Assembly: GCA_016302435.1 (NCBI GenBank)
Contig: JAEDNQ010000150.1
Span: 1-5,367, forward strand
Length of the DNA: 5,367 bases
DNA from: Bacteroidaceae bacterium
GTDB lineage: Bacteria; Bacteroidota; Bacteroidia; Bacteroidales; Bacteroidaceae
Direction: 5' to 3'
Shown here: positions 1 to 5,367 of the stretch, one piece after another
Position numbering within the stretch: the stretch's first letter is position 1
Layout: every line of letters begins with the position of its first letter
The notes under the pieces: model-generated
What the model was told of the DNA's origin: nothing
What the model saw: the letters and a program-made list of their open reading frames with translations, nothing else
The model's database searches: none
Translations under genes and position numbers: made by a program

Positions 1-8
1 GCCGCTTC

Positions 9-29
9 GCTCAGCCCTGGGCTATGAGC
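9..29. repeat. Short imperfect inverted repeat
   Basis: GCTCAGCC (9-16) can pair with GGCT (20-23) and GAGC (26-29) around a CTG loop, leaving a two-base AT bulge; the core AGCCCTGGGCT is a perfect palindrome around one central base. No T-tract follows on either side, so it does not look like an intrinsic terminator. It may be the end of a structure that continues outside the window, or chance. Function unknown. Confidence 0.3.
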
Positions 30-64
30 AGGTTGCCCTTTCAGGTCGCACAAGAAACCCAAGA

Positions 65-100
65 GATAGGTAAACATGGGATAGATAAACATGGGATAGA
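65..100. repeat. 15-bp tandem direct repeat, two exact copies plus a partial copy
   Basis: The unit TAAACATGGGATAGA occurs exactly at 71-85 and again at 86-100. It is preceded by GATAGG (65-70), which resembles the end of another unit. The repeat is non-coding and AT-richer than the surrounding genes. It lies just beyond the hairpin at 106-142 in the direction of leftward transcription. It looks like local tandem duplication or slippage; two copies are too few to call a larger array, and no function can be assigned. Confidence 0.75.
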
Positions 101-105
101 CAATA

Positions 106-142
106 AATCGGGGGTGATTCCATGATGGAACCACCCCCGATT
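106..142 (-). terminator. Strong hairpin, probable intrinsic terminator of the leftward operon
   Basis: AATCGGGGGTG (106-116) pairs perfectly with CACCCCCGATT (132-142). After one A/C mismatch (117 and 131), TTCCA (118-122) pairs with TGGAA (126-130) around a TGA loop, so the stem reaches 16 bp. It starts about 50 bases after the pectinesterase stop codon. Read leftward, the stem is followed by a moderately T-rich stretch (ATTTATTGTC); read rightward it is followed by TTGTCTTTCCC. It could therefore stop transcription from either side. Neither tail is an unbroken U-run, so termination is inferred from position and stem strength. Confidence 0.65.
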
Positions 143-191
143 GTCTTTCCCATTGCGCGCCACTCCGCATGGACTCTGTCCAGCCTCTCCC

Positions 192-1523
192 TTACCTGTT
201 GGGATATACCACCTCGTTGCTCATGTCGCCCAGTCCACCGTAGAAGTTGGCGCAGCGGACAGAGAAGCAGGAGCCTTCGGGGGTGCCGCGCGGCACATTG
301 TAGAAGGGCTCTGTGGTGAAGGCTATGACGTCGCGGTTGCGGCAGATGGCATAGAGGCATGCCTCGGGGATGTCTTCCCAGTAGATGTGGTTGCGGCCGC
401 TTATCATGAGAGTGGGTGGGTCGACGAGACGGGAGCGGAGGTCGGGACGCCACTCGGGGAAGACGCGCTCTACGTCGTATTGGTCAGCTTCTTCGACAGG
501 AAGGAGGGGAGTATAGCGTATGGCCTGCGGAATGTCGTTCTTGTCCTTGAAGGTTTTGCGGCGGGCGGCGGTGCTGAGGACTTGGAAGTCAGCGTCCATG
601 CTCTCATATTCGGTGAAGAGGCGAGGCTGTGTGCCGTGCATCTCTGTCCAGCCTGTGGAGTCGGGCTGTAGCTCCATGACAGTGCCGAGGAAGACGGCCT
701 GGGGCGCATTCTTCCACGGACGGCCGAGCATGTAGCGTCCGCTCTGGCTCTCGTGGCCGAAGATGCGGCAGCTGTTGAAGATGTAGCCGTGCTGGCGTGT
801 GGCTTCGGTGGCAGGGGCGCAGATGATGTCTCGCTTGCCGGTGTTGCCGCGTGGGCGGAGCTGGATGTCGCAGCGGTTGAAGTATATGGTGCCGCCTCCG
901 CAGATGAAGTCGACGGTGCCTTTGATGGTGCAGTCCTCGAGGTAGGTGGTGCCCCCGTCGTTGGTGTAGTATGTGTCTTGTGTGCTCATGAGCGAGACGT
1001 TCTTGAAGATGTTGCCTTGGCATTTCTTCTCGTTGAGGGCTACGGAGCGGTTGGCGAAGGCGTTCTCGTCGTTGCGGAAGTTGGACCAGAGTTCGATGTC
1101 TTGGATGTAGGTGCTGTCGGCTCCCTTGAGAAAGAGGGTGGAGGTGCAGCTTATGCCCTCGTGGAGTGGCATGGACTCTATCTGGGTATGTTTCCATCCT
1201 TCTCCGCAGATGCTCGTGTTGGGCGCGGTGAGAACGGTCATGGGCGATGGTATCTCTATCTGCTTGCCGTTTTCGGTGATGGTGATGGGGGTGCCGTCGC
1301 CCTTGATGCGGTACATGCTCGACTTAATGAAGATGCGGTAGCGCTTGCTCTTGTCGGGGCGGTTGTTGGCCGCATGGATGGCGTCGACGAAATTGCCGTT
1401 GGTAGGAACGACGAAGTCGTATTTGAAGCGTATGCGCCCAATGCTGTCGGGAGCCTGGGCATGGGATGGCAGCGCCAGGGCGAGGGCAAGGCATAGTATG
1501 GTCAGTAGTCTCAGCATGTGCAT
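192..1523 (-). CDS. Secreted pectinesterase (pectin methylesterase, CE8) with C-terminal Fn3-like domain
   Basis: This enzyme should remove methyl esters from pectin (homogalacturonan), giving pectate and methanol and opening the polymer to lyases and hydrolases. The 443-residue protein begins with a hydrophobic signal peptide (about residues 4-22, probable cleavage after SHA, then QAP), so it is exported to the periplasm or beyond. The beta-helix CE8 domain spans about residues 35-310. Its family motifs are intact: TQDTYYT (181-187) with Gln182 and Asp183, GTVDFICGG (202-210) with nucleophile Asp205, and LGRPW (266-270) with Arg268. The usual GxYxE motif near the N terminus is poorly kept (SSMYRIK). 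The tail, about 370-443, resembles an Fn3-type beta-sandwich domain (WEDIPEACLYAICRNRD...). The start overlaps the end of the aminopeptidase gene; Met3 (position 1517, ATGCTGA with the upstream stop inside it) is an equally good start. It is the last gene of the operon and is followed by a hairpin terminator. No SusC/SusD or pectate lyase gene is in the window. Confidence 0.93.
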   Translation of the reverse strand: MHMLRLLTILCLALALALPSHAQAPDSIGRIRFKYDFVVPTNGNFVDAIHAANNRPDKSKRYRIFIKSSMYRIKGDGTPITITENGKQIEIPSPMTVLTAPNTSICGEGWKHTQIESMPLHEGISCTSTLFLKGADSTYIQDIELWSNFRNDENAFANRSVALNEKKCQGNIFKNVSLMSTQDTYYTNDGGTTYLEDCTIKGTVDFICGGGTIYFNRCDIQLRPRGNTGKRDIICAPATEATRQHGYIFNSCRIFGHESQSGRYMLGRPWKNAPQAVFLGTVMELQPDSTGWTEMHGTQPRLFTEYESMDADFQVLSTAARRKTFKDKNDIPQAIRYTPLLPVEEADQYDVERVFPEWRPDLRSRLVDPPTLMISGRNHIYWEDIPEACLYAICRNRDVIAFTTEPFYNVPRGTPEGSCFSVRCANFYGGLGDMSNEVVYPNR

Positions 1524-2809
1524 GGCTCGTTGTAGAACTTGGTGAATGCCTTGACGCAGTATTCGTAGTCGGCCACGCTGCCTGTCTCTCGGCAGCTGTG
1601 CATGGCGAGGATGGCATTGCCCATGTCGACTCCGCTCAGGGGGAGTGAGGAGGCGAGGATGTTGCCCAGTGTGCTGCCGCCTGCCACGTCGCTGTGGTTG
1701 ACGAATCGCTGGCACGGCACGCCTGCCTCGCGGCATATCTCGGCGAAGACGGCTGCTGAGACGGCGTCGCTGGCATATTTCTGCGCTGCATTGAACTTGA
1801 TGACGGGTCCGCCTCCGAGGACGGGATGATTGGTGGGGTCGTATTTCTCGCTGTAGTTGGGGTGCCAGGCGTGGGCATTGTCGGCCGATACCATGAAGGC
1901 TCGCTCCACGGCTTGGCAGAAGGATTCCTCGTTGCCGCCCTGGGCTGAGACGATGCGGCGCAGCATGGAGGCGAGGAAGGGACTTGCTGCTCCCTGTTTG
2001 GTCTGTGAGCCTGTCTCCTCGTTGTCGAAGATGGCGAGGACTTTTGTCACCTCGGGCTGGGCTGATGCCAGGAGTGCCTCCATGCCGGCATGGCACATCT
2101 CGAGGTCGTCGAGGCGGCCGGAGGAGATGAACTCGTCGTGGATGCCGAAGGTGCAGGCTGGTGTGGCGTCGGCGAGGTAGAGGTCGAAGTCGAGGATGTC
2201 GGAGGGCTGTATGTTGAGTTCGCTGCAGATGAGTCGGATGAGCATGTTGCCTTTCTCCAGTTCGTCGGTCACGATGGCGAGGATGGGCAGGGTGTCCTTT
2301 TGCTTGCTGAGCTTCACGCCGTCGTTGACTTGGCGGTTGAAGTGGATGGCGAGGTTGCTGATCTGCATGATGGGGCGCTGCACGTGGAGGAGGAGTGTCT
2401 GTGGTGTCATGGCGTTGGCTCCGCGCACGATGACGCGTCCGGCGATGGTGAGCGGGCGGTCGAACCATGTGGAGAGGATGGGTCCGCCGTAGACTTCGGT
2501 GTTGAGGCGCACGAGTCCGCCTTCGCTGAGCATCTCTGCGTTGGGCTTGATGCGGAAGGTAGGGGAGTCGCTGTGGGCGCATATCATCCTGAAGCCTGCC
2601 TGGCTGAGGGGGTGGGTGCCGATGTGGAAGGCATAGATGGACGAGTCGTTCTTGGTGACGTAGAAGCGGTCGCCGGGTGCTATCTGGCCAAGGGGAAGTC
2701 GTGGGTCGGCTTGGCGGTAGCCTGCTCGGGTGAGTATGTCGGCTATGTTTTTTACTGCCAGGAAGTTGACTGGCGAGTTGTCGAGGAATGTCAATAAGCG
2801 GGAATGCAT
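1511..2809 (-). CDS. M18 family zinc aminopeptidase (aspartyl aminopeptidase-like)
   Basis: This is a cytoplasmic metallopeptidase that removes N-terminal residues from peptides; M18 enzymes often prefer Asp or Glu and assemble into large tetrahedral oligomers. The 432-residue length is normal for the family. The expected two-metal site is complete: His79 in CAHSDSP, bridging Asp234 in GRLDDLEMCHAG, the Glu264-Glu265 pair in FDNEETGSQT (general base, then ligand), Asp310 in VSADNAHA, and His404 in AMHSCRE. The glycine-rich segment LGGGPVIKFN (331-340) and the VNHSDVAGGSTLG stretch (370-382) are also typical. There is no signal peptide. The start ATG lies 19 bp after the sirtuin stop with no Shine-Dalgarno but an A/T-rich leader, usual for Bacteroidota. 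The stop TGA lies within the first codons of the pectinesterase gene, suggesting translational coupling. Substrate preference cannot be read from the sequence; family assignment is firm. Confidence 0.95.
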   Translation of the reverse strand: MHSRLLTFLDNSPVNFLAVKNIADILTRAGYRQADPRLPLGQIAPGDRFYVTKNDSSIYAFHIGTHPLSQAGFRMICAHSDSPTFRIKPNAEMLSEGGLVRLNTEVYGGPILSTWFDRPLTIAGRVIVRGANAMTPQTLLLHVQRPIMQISNLAIHFNRQVNDGVKLSKQKDTLPILAIVTDELEKGNMLIRLICSELNIQPSDILDFDLYLADATPACTFGIHDEFISSGRLDDLEMCHAGMEALLASAQPEVTKVLAIFDNEETGSQTKQGAASPFLASMLRRIVSAQGGNEESFCQAVERAFMVSADNAHAWHPNYSEKYDPTNHPVLGGGPVIKFNAAQKYASDAVSAAVFAEICREAGVPCQRFVNHSDVAGGSTLGNILASSLPLSGVDMGNAILAMHSCRETGSVADYEYCVKAFTKFYNEPCTC

Positions 2810-2828
2810 GGGTACTTAAATTTAGTGA

Positions 2829-3527
2829 TTATTGGAGGAGTATGTCGGTCAGTTCTGCCATTCCCTCGCTCGCTCCCTTCATGATGTGTCGGATGCCGAG
2901 TTGGGGGTTGTAGGCTACTGTCTTGGGGTCGATGAGGTAGATGCGGCAGTGGTCGCTGGTGTAGTTGAGGAGTCCTGCTGCAGGGTAGACATTGAGGGAT
3001 GTGCCGATGACGACGAGGATGTCGGCCTGTGCCACCTCGTGGATGGCTGGCTCTATCATGGGCACGCTCTCGCCAAACCAGACGATGAAGGGACGGAGCT
3101 GGCTGCCGTCGGCTGCTTTGTCGCCCATGCGTATGTCGAGATGGTCGTCGGGGAGTGTGACGATGCAGTTGGGATCGTTGGGGCAGAGGGATGAGGTGGC
3201 CTTCATCAGTTCGCCGTGGAGGTGGATGACGTGGGTGCTGCCAGCTCTCTCGTGGAGGTTGTCCACGTTCTGTGTGACGACAGTCACATCGAAGTCTTTC
3301 TCCAAGGCGGCGACGAGCTCATGGCCACGGTTAGGCTGCGTGCGGAGCAGCTCGTGGCGGCGTGCGTTGTAGAAGTTCTGTACGAGCAGGGGGTCTCGTT
3401 GGTAGCCCTGTATGCTTGCCACCGCCTCTACGGGATATTTCTCCCAGAGGCCGTCGCTGTCGCGGAATGTGCTGATGCCGCTTTCGGCGGACATGCCTGC
3501 ACCTGTCAGGAATACTATTTTTTTCAT
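2829..3527 (-). CDS. cobB: Sir2-family NAD-dependent protein deacylase (class III type, reduced zinc site)
   Basis: Sirtuins use NAD+ to remove acyl groups from lysines, giving nicotinamide and O-acyl-ADP-ribose. The 232-residue protein has the Rossmann NAD-binding motif GAGMSAESGISTFR (9-22), TQNVDNLH (85-92), catalytic His104 in HLHGEL, WFGE (150-153), and GTSLNVYPA (175-183). Tyr53 and Arg56 in NFYNARR match the Tyr-x-x-Arg pair that lets SIRT5 and E. coli CobB bind succinyl- or malonyl-lysine, so desuccinylase activity is likely in addition to deacetylation. The small domain normally holds four zinc cysteines; here the stretch between His104 and WFGE has only Cys115 and Cys121, so a classical zinc site is absent or incomplete. 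The start is fixed by the canonical beginning MKKIVFLTGAG. It is the first gene of the operon, about 80 bases behind a good Bacteroidetes-type promoter. cobB is used as the bacterial sirtuin symbol; exact substrates are unknown. Confidence 0.93.
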   Translation of the reverse strand: MKKIVFLTGAGMSAESGISTFRDSDGLWEKYPVEAVASIQGYQRDPLLVQNFYNARRHELLRTQPNRGHELVAALEKDFDVTVVTQNVDNLHERAGSTHVIHLHGELMKATSSLCPNDPNCIVTLPDDHLDIRMGDKAADGSQLRPFIVWFGESVPMIEPAIHEVAQADILVVIGTSLNVYPAAGLLNYTSDHCRIYLIDPKTVAYNPQLGIRHIMKGASEGMAELTDILLQ

Positions 3528-3612
3528 ACGTGTGAGGTATCTGTATGTGGGAAGTCAGTGTGTAGGCGCGGCAGCAGATGTGTGGGCTGCTATGCCTGTA
3601 GCATTGTCATCG

Positions 3613-3643
3613 CAAAGTTATGTCTTTTTTGTAGCATAGCCAA
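3613..3643 (-). promoter_or_regulatory. Bacteroidetes-type promoter for the sirtuin-aminopeptidase-pectinesterase operon
   Basis: Read leftward, TTG (3643-3641) is followed after 20 bases by TAACTTTG (3620-3613). This fits the Bacteroidetes primary-sigma consensus of a -33 TTG and a -7 TAnnTTTG with about 20 bases between them. Transcription would start near 3605-3608, giving a leader of about 80 bases before the sirtuin ATG at 3527. That leader is GC-richer than the promoter and contains a small possible hairpin (GCAGC 3571-3575 with GCTGC 3586-3590). No repressor operator is recognisable. Confidence 0.7.
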
Positions 3644-3681
3644 GGATTTGAGCTTTTTTTTCGTTTTTATGGCGAGGAATG

Positions 3682-3712
3682 ATGGTGGGTCGTGTGAAAA
3701 TATGTAACTTTG
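3682..3712 (+). promoter_or_regulatory. Bacteroidetes-type promoter for the BASS transporter
   Basis: TAACTTTG at 3705-3712 is an exact match to the -7 consensus TAnnTTTG and is identical to the -7 box of the divergent promoter. Twenty bases upstream, at 3682-3684, the -33 position reads ATG instead of TTG, so that half is weaker. Transcription would start near 3717-3720, leaving an A/T-rich leader of about 50 bases before the ATG at 3772. This placement argues against the in-frame upstream ATG at 3679 as the real start. Confidence 0.6.
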
Positions 3713-3771
3713 TGGATGGATTAATAACCTTACACTATTTACTTCAACATTTTTTATCCGTACAAGATGTC

Positions 3772-4632
3772 ATGAATACTATCTGGATTGTATTGCCCAT
3801 CCTCACTCTGCTCATGTTTGAGCTCGGTCTCACTCTTGAGGTGAAGGATTTCAAACTGTTTCGCCAGCGTCCGTGGCCTGTATTGGCAGGGCTCATCGGA
3901 CAGATTGTCCTCTTGCCGCTGATAGCCATATGCTGCGCTGTGCTGTTTGACCTCGAACCGCTGTTCTTCATCGGTGTGGTGCTCATTGCCTGCTGTCCCG
4001 GGGGAAGCTCGTCGAACATCTTCTCCATGCTGGCTAAGGGCGACGTGGCTCTCTCCGTGTCGTTGACGGCTCTGAGCAGCATCATCACGCTGTTCACTAT
4101 TCCGCTCATCATGAAGGCTACGACATGGCTTGTGGCGGACGGTGCTGTGGATGTTCATCTGCCTGTGGGGAATCTCATCGGGCAGAATCTGGTGCTCATG
4201 CTGCTGCCCATCAGTATAGGCATTCTGGTGAGGAGGCGCTGGCCCTCAGCAGCGGCTAAGATAGACGGTGTGCTCTCGCGTGTGGCTTTTCCCGCGCTCA
4301 TCTTGCTTGCTGCCATCTTCTTTGTGCAGCATCATGAGACGATAGCGTCGGAGTTTGGCCGTCTGGGCGCTTGCATCACTGTGCTCATACTGATGGCCAT
4401 GGCTGGTGGCTTTGTGCTGGCGAGGCTGATGCGTCTGAGCGGTAAGGAGCAGCGCACTATCGTCATCGAGGTGGGCATGCAGAATGCAGCTCAGAGCATA
4501 GCTGTGGCGAGCAGTCCGCTGGTGTTCAACAATGACACCATAGCTATACCTGCCATCATCTATGCTCTGATGATGAATGTCATACTTCTCGTCTATGTGG
4601 GTTTCAGCCGCAGGAGCAGGAGGGATGCTTAG
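3772..4632 (+). CDS. Bile acid:sodium symporter (BASS/SBF) family transporter
   Basis: This inner-membrane protein should couple sodium entry to uptake of an organic anion; in bacteria the natural substrates of BASS proteins are often not bile acids (pantoate and other carboxylates are known for relatives). The 286-residue protein is almost entirely hydrophobic, with about nine membrane segments. It starts where the second helix of the Neisseria meningitidis ASBT begins (IWIVLPILTLLMFELGLTLEVKDF), so that protein's extra first helix is missing, as in nine-helix relatives. By my alignment the residues matching the ASBT sodium sites are all kept: Gln44, Ser81, Asn82, Ser95, Thr99, Glu233, Met236 and Gln237, within CCPGGSSSNIF (74-84) and EVGMQN (233-238). 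The frame is open to an ATG at 3679, but that lies upstream of the predicted promoter, and the added residues are not family-like. The gene is transcribed alone and converges on the HAD gene, 33 bp away. Substrate unknown. Confidence 0.92.
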   Translation: MNTIWIVLPILTLLMFELGLTLEVKDFKLFRQRPWPVLAGLIGQIVLLPLIAICCAVLFDLEPLFFIGVVLIACCPGGSSSNIFSMLAKGDVALSVSLTALSSIITLFTIPLIMKATTWLVADGAVDVHLPVGNLIGQNLVLMLLPISIGILVRRRWPSAAAKIDGVLSRVAFPALILLAAIFFVQHHETIASEFGRLGACITVLILMAMAGGFVLARLMRLSGKEQRTIVIEVGMQNAAQSIAVASSPLVFNNDTIAIPAIIYALMMNVILLVYVGFSRRSRRDA

Positions 4633-4665
4633 CCGTGAGTTTCTTCCTTCCGTGCGGCTTGCCTG
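4633..4665. other. Convergent intergenic gap
   Basis: Thirty-three bases separate the stop codons of the rightward transporter and the leftward phosphatase. The only pairing seen is weak: AGCCG (4631-4635) with CGGCT (4655-4659) across a 19-base loop, without a clear T-tract on either side. No confident terminator can be called, so overlapping 3' ends of the two transcripts are possible. Confidence 0.4.
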
Positions 4666-5358
4666 TTAAGGTTTGGCAGCAAGGGAGGGAAGGACGCTGA
4701 GCAGTTCGGAGGGGTGGTCGATGATGCATGTCGCTCCGCACTGTTCTATCCACTCCCTGTCGCGGAAGCCCCAGCTGACTGCCACGCATGGCAGCTCTGC
4801 TGCTGCGGCGGTCTGCAGATCTACCTCGCTGTCGCCCACGTATAAGCAGTCGGCCTTTCGGGTCGGCTGTTTTGTTTTGGCGGAGAGGAGTTCTATGGCT
4901 TTGAGCACCATGTCGGGTGCGGGCTTGCGCTTGATGTCGGGGGTCTCTCCTATGGCCAGGTCGATGCTGTCGGCGAAGAAGCGGCGGTGGAGGTCTTTGA
5001 CGGCTTCGTCGAGCTTGTTGCTCACGATGGCTGTGGTGATGCCTGCCTGCTTGCACTGGCGCAGCATGTCCATAACGCCGGGGTAGGGCGCGGTGGTGTC
5101 CATGGAGTGCTGGATATAGTGCTGGCGGAAGATGTGCAGGGCTTCTGCCTTGGTGGCCTCGTCGGCTGTGGGGCTGACATGGGCTACGCAGCTGTAGACG
5201 AGCTGTCGCACTCCGTTGCCGAGGTAGCGGCGAGTGGAGAGACGGTCTATGGGGGGAAGACCGAGGTGGCTGAGGGCGTGGCTTACGCTGGCGTGGAGGT
5301 CGTCGAGGGTGTTGAGCAGTGTGCCGTCGAGGTCGAAGATGATGGTGGATGGTGTCAT
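4666..5358 (-). CDS. HAD-superfamily phosphatase, phosphoglycolate phosphatase (Gph)-like
   Basis: This is a cytoplasmic magnesium-dependent phosphatase of HAD subfamily IA, probably cleaving phosphoglycolate or another small phosphate ester. All four HAD motifs are present in the 230-residue protein: motif I DLDGTLL with nucleophile Asp9 and Asp11, motif II IVSNK with Ser113, motif III KRKPAPD with Lys145, and motif IV GDSEVD with Asp176 and Asp180. The helical C1-type cap lies at about residues 17-85 (DDLHASVSHAL...YLGNGV), as in Gph and related beta-phosphoglucomutase-like proteins. The start gives the typical short lead MTPSTIIFDLDGT. The frame stays open to the window edge through a 9-bp direct repeat around the ATG, so an upstream start cannot be excluded. 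Promoter and operon partners are outside the window. Substrate cannot be fixed from sequence, so no symbol is given. Confidence 0.9.
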   Translation of the reverse strand: MTPSTIIFDLDGTLLNTLDDLHASVSHALSHLGLPPIDRLSTRRYLGNGVRQLVYSCVAHVSPTADEATKAEALHIFRQHYIQHSMDTTAPYPGVMDMLRQCKQAGITTAIVSNKLDEAVKDLHRRFFADSIDLAIGETPDIKRKPAPDMVLKAIELLSAKTKQPTRKADCLYVGDSEVDLQTAAAAELPCVAVSWGFRDREWIEQCGATCIIDHPSELLSVLPSLAAKP

Positions 5359-5367
5359 GGATGGTGT
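5347..5367. repeat. 9-bp direct repeat flanking the HAD start codon
   Basis: GGATGGTGT occurs at 5347-5355 and again at 5359-5367, separated by the CAT that is the phosphatase start codon on the leftward strand. Read on the coding strand it is ACACCATCC, ATG, ACACCATCC. It may be a small duplication that could create or move a start codon; chance is also possible. The window ends within or directly after the second copy, so more copies could lie beyond. Confidence 0.6.

Noticed and set aside
65..100. Possible CRISPR array
   Set aside because: The units are directly adjacent without spacers, only two are complete, and no cas genes are nearby.
22..453. Leftward frame overlapping the pectinesterase end and the repeat region
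   Set aside because: Arg/His/Pro/Leu-rich shadow translation that runs through the terminator hairpin and tandem repeat.
753..1496. Long open frame on the + strand antisense to the pectinesterase
   Set aside because: Its Val/Ala/Gly/Glu-rich translation has no recognisable motif and mirrors the codon pattern of the real gene on the other strand.
1524..2582. The pectinesterase reading frame stays open for about 350 codons upstream inside the aminopeptidase gene
   Set aside because: The translation there is rich in Arg, His, Pro and Gln with no domain, while the overlapping frame is a complete M18 enzyme with all metal ligands. It is a GC-composition artefact, and the signal peptide marks the real start.
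2090..2797. Long open frame on the + strand antisense to the aminopeptidase
   Set aside because: Low-complexity Val/Glu/Gly/Asp translation with no promoter or family signature; a shadow of the M18 gene.
3679..3771. N-terminal extension of the transporter from the ATG at 3679
   Set aside because: It would start upstream of the predicted -7 box at 3705-3712, and the added residues do not resemble a membrane helix of the family.
1..5367. A novel multi-gene defence or mobile system
   Set aside because: A sirtuin is present, and Sir2 domains occur in phage defence, but this one is a stand-alone deacylase of normal size with a metabolic-type neighbourhood and no helicase, Argonaute, TIR or transposase partner.

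Overview
The window looks like ordinary chromosomal DNA from a member of the Bacteroidota, most likely a GC-rich Prevotella-like or other gut/rumen Bacteroidales organism. Three things point there. The protein families have Bacteroidales character: a class III-type sirtuin without the usual four zinc cysteines, and a CE8 pectinesterase with a signal peptide and an Fn3-like tail. The two recognisable promoters carry the Bacteroidetes -7 element TAnnTTTG, both as TAACTTTG. Gene starts lack Shine-Dalgarno sequences. Genus and species cannot be settled from the sequence alone.

Layout: five complete or nearly complete protein genes. Positions 1-191 hold no gene; they contain a short inverted repeat, a tandem 15-bp repeat and a strong hairpin read as the terminator of the leftward operon. 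Positions 192-3527 are a three-gene leftward operon, in transcription order: Sir2-type NAD-dependent deacylase (3527-2829), M18 metallo-aminopeptidase (2809-1511) and secreted CE8 pectinesterase (1523-192). The first two are 19 bp apart and the last two overlap by a few bases, so co-transcription and translational coupling are likely. Positions 3528-3771 are a divergent promoter region. Positions 3772-4632 encode a rightward bile acid:sodium symporter (BASS) family transporter. Its end converges, with a 33-bp gap, on a leftward HAD phosphatase of phosphoglycolate phosphatase type (5358-4666), whose promoter lies outside the window.

Functionally this is a mix of housekeeping and nutrient genes: protein deacylation, peptide trimming, pectin demethylation, sodium-coupled organic anion uptake and phosphatase clean-up. 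Nothing shows that the operon works as a single pathway. I see no mobile element, CRISPR array, RNA gene or defence system. The points most worth a second look are the sirtuin's depleted zinc site, the unusual sirtuin-aminopeptidase-pectinesterase operon, and the paired divergent promoters.
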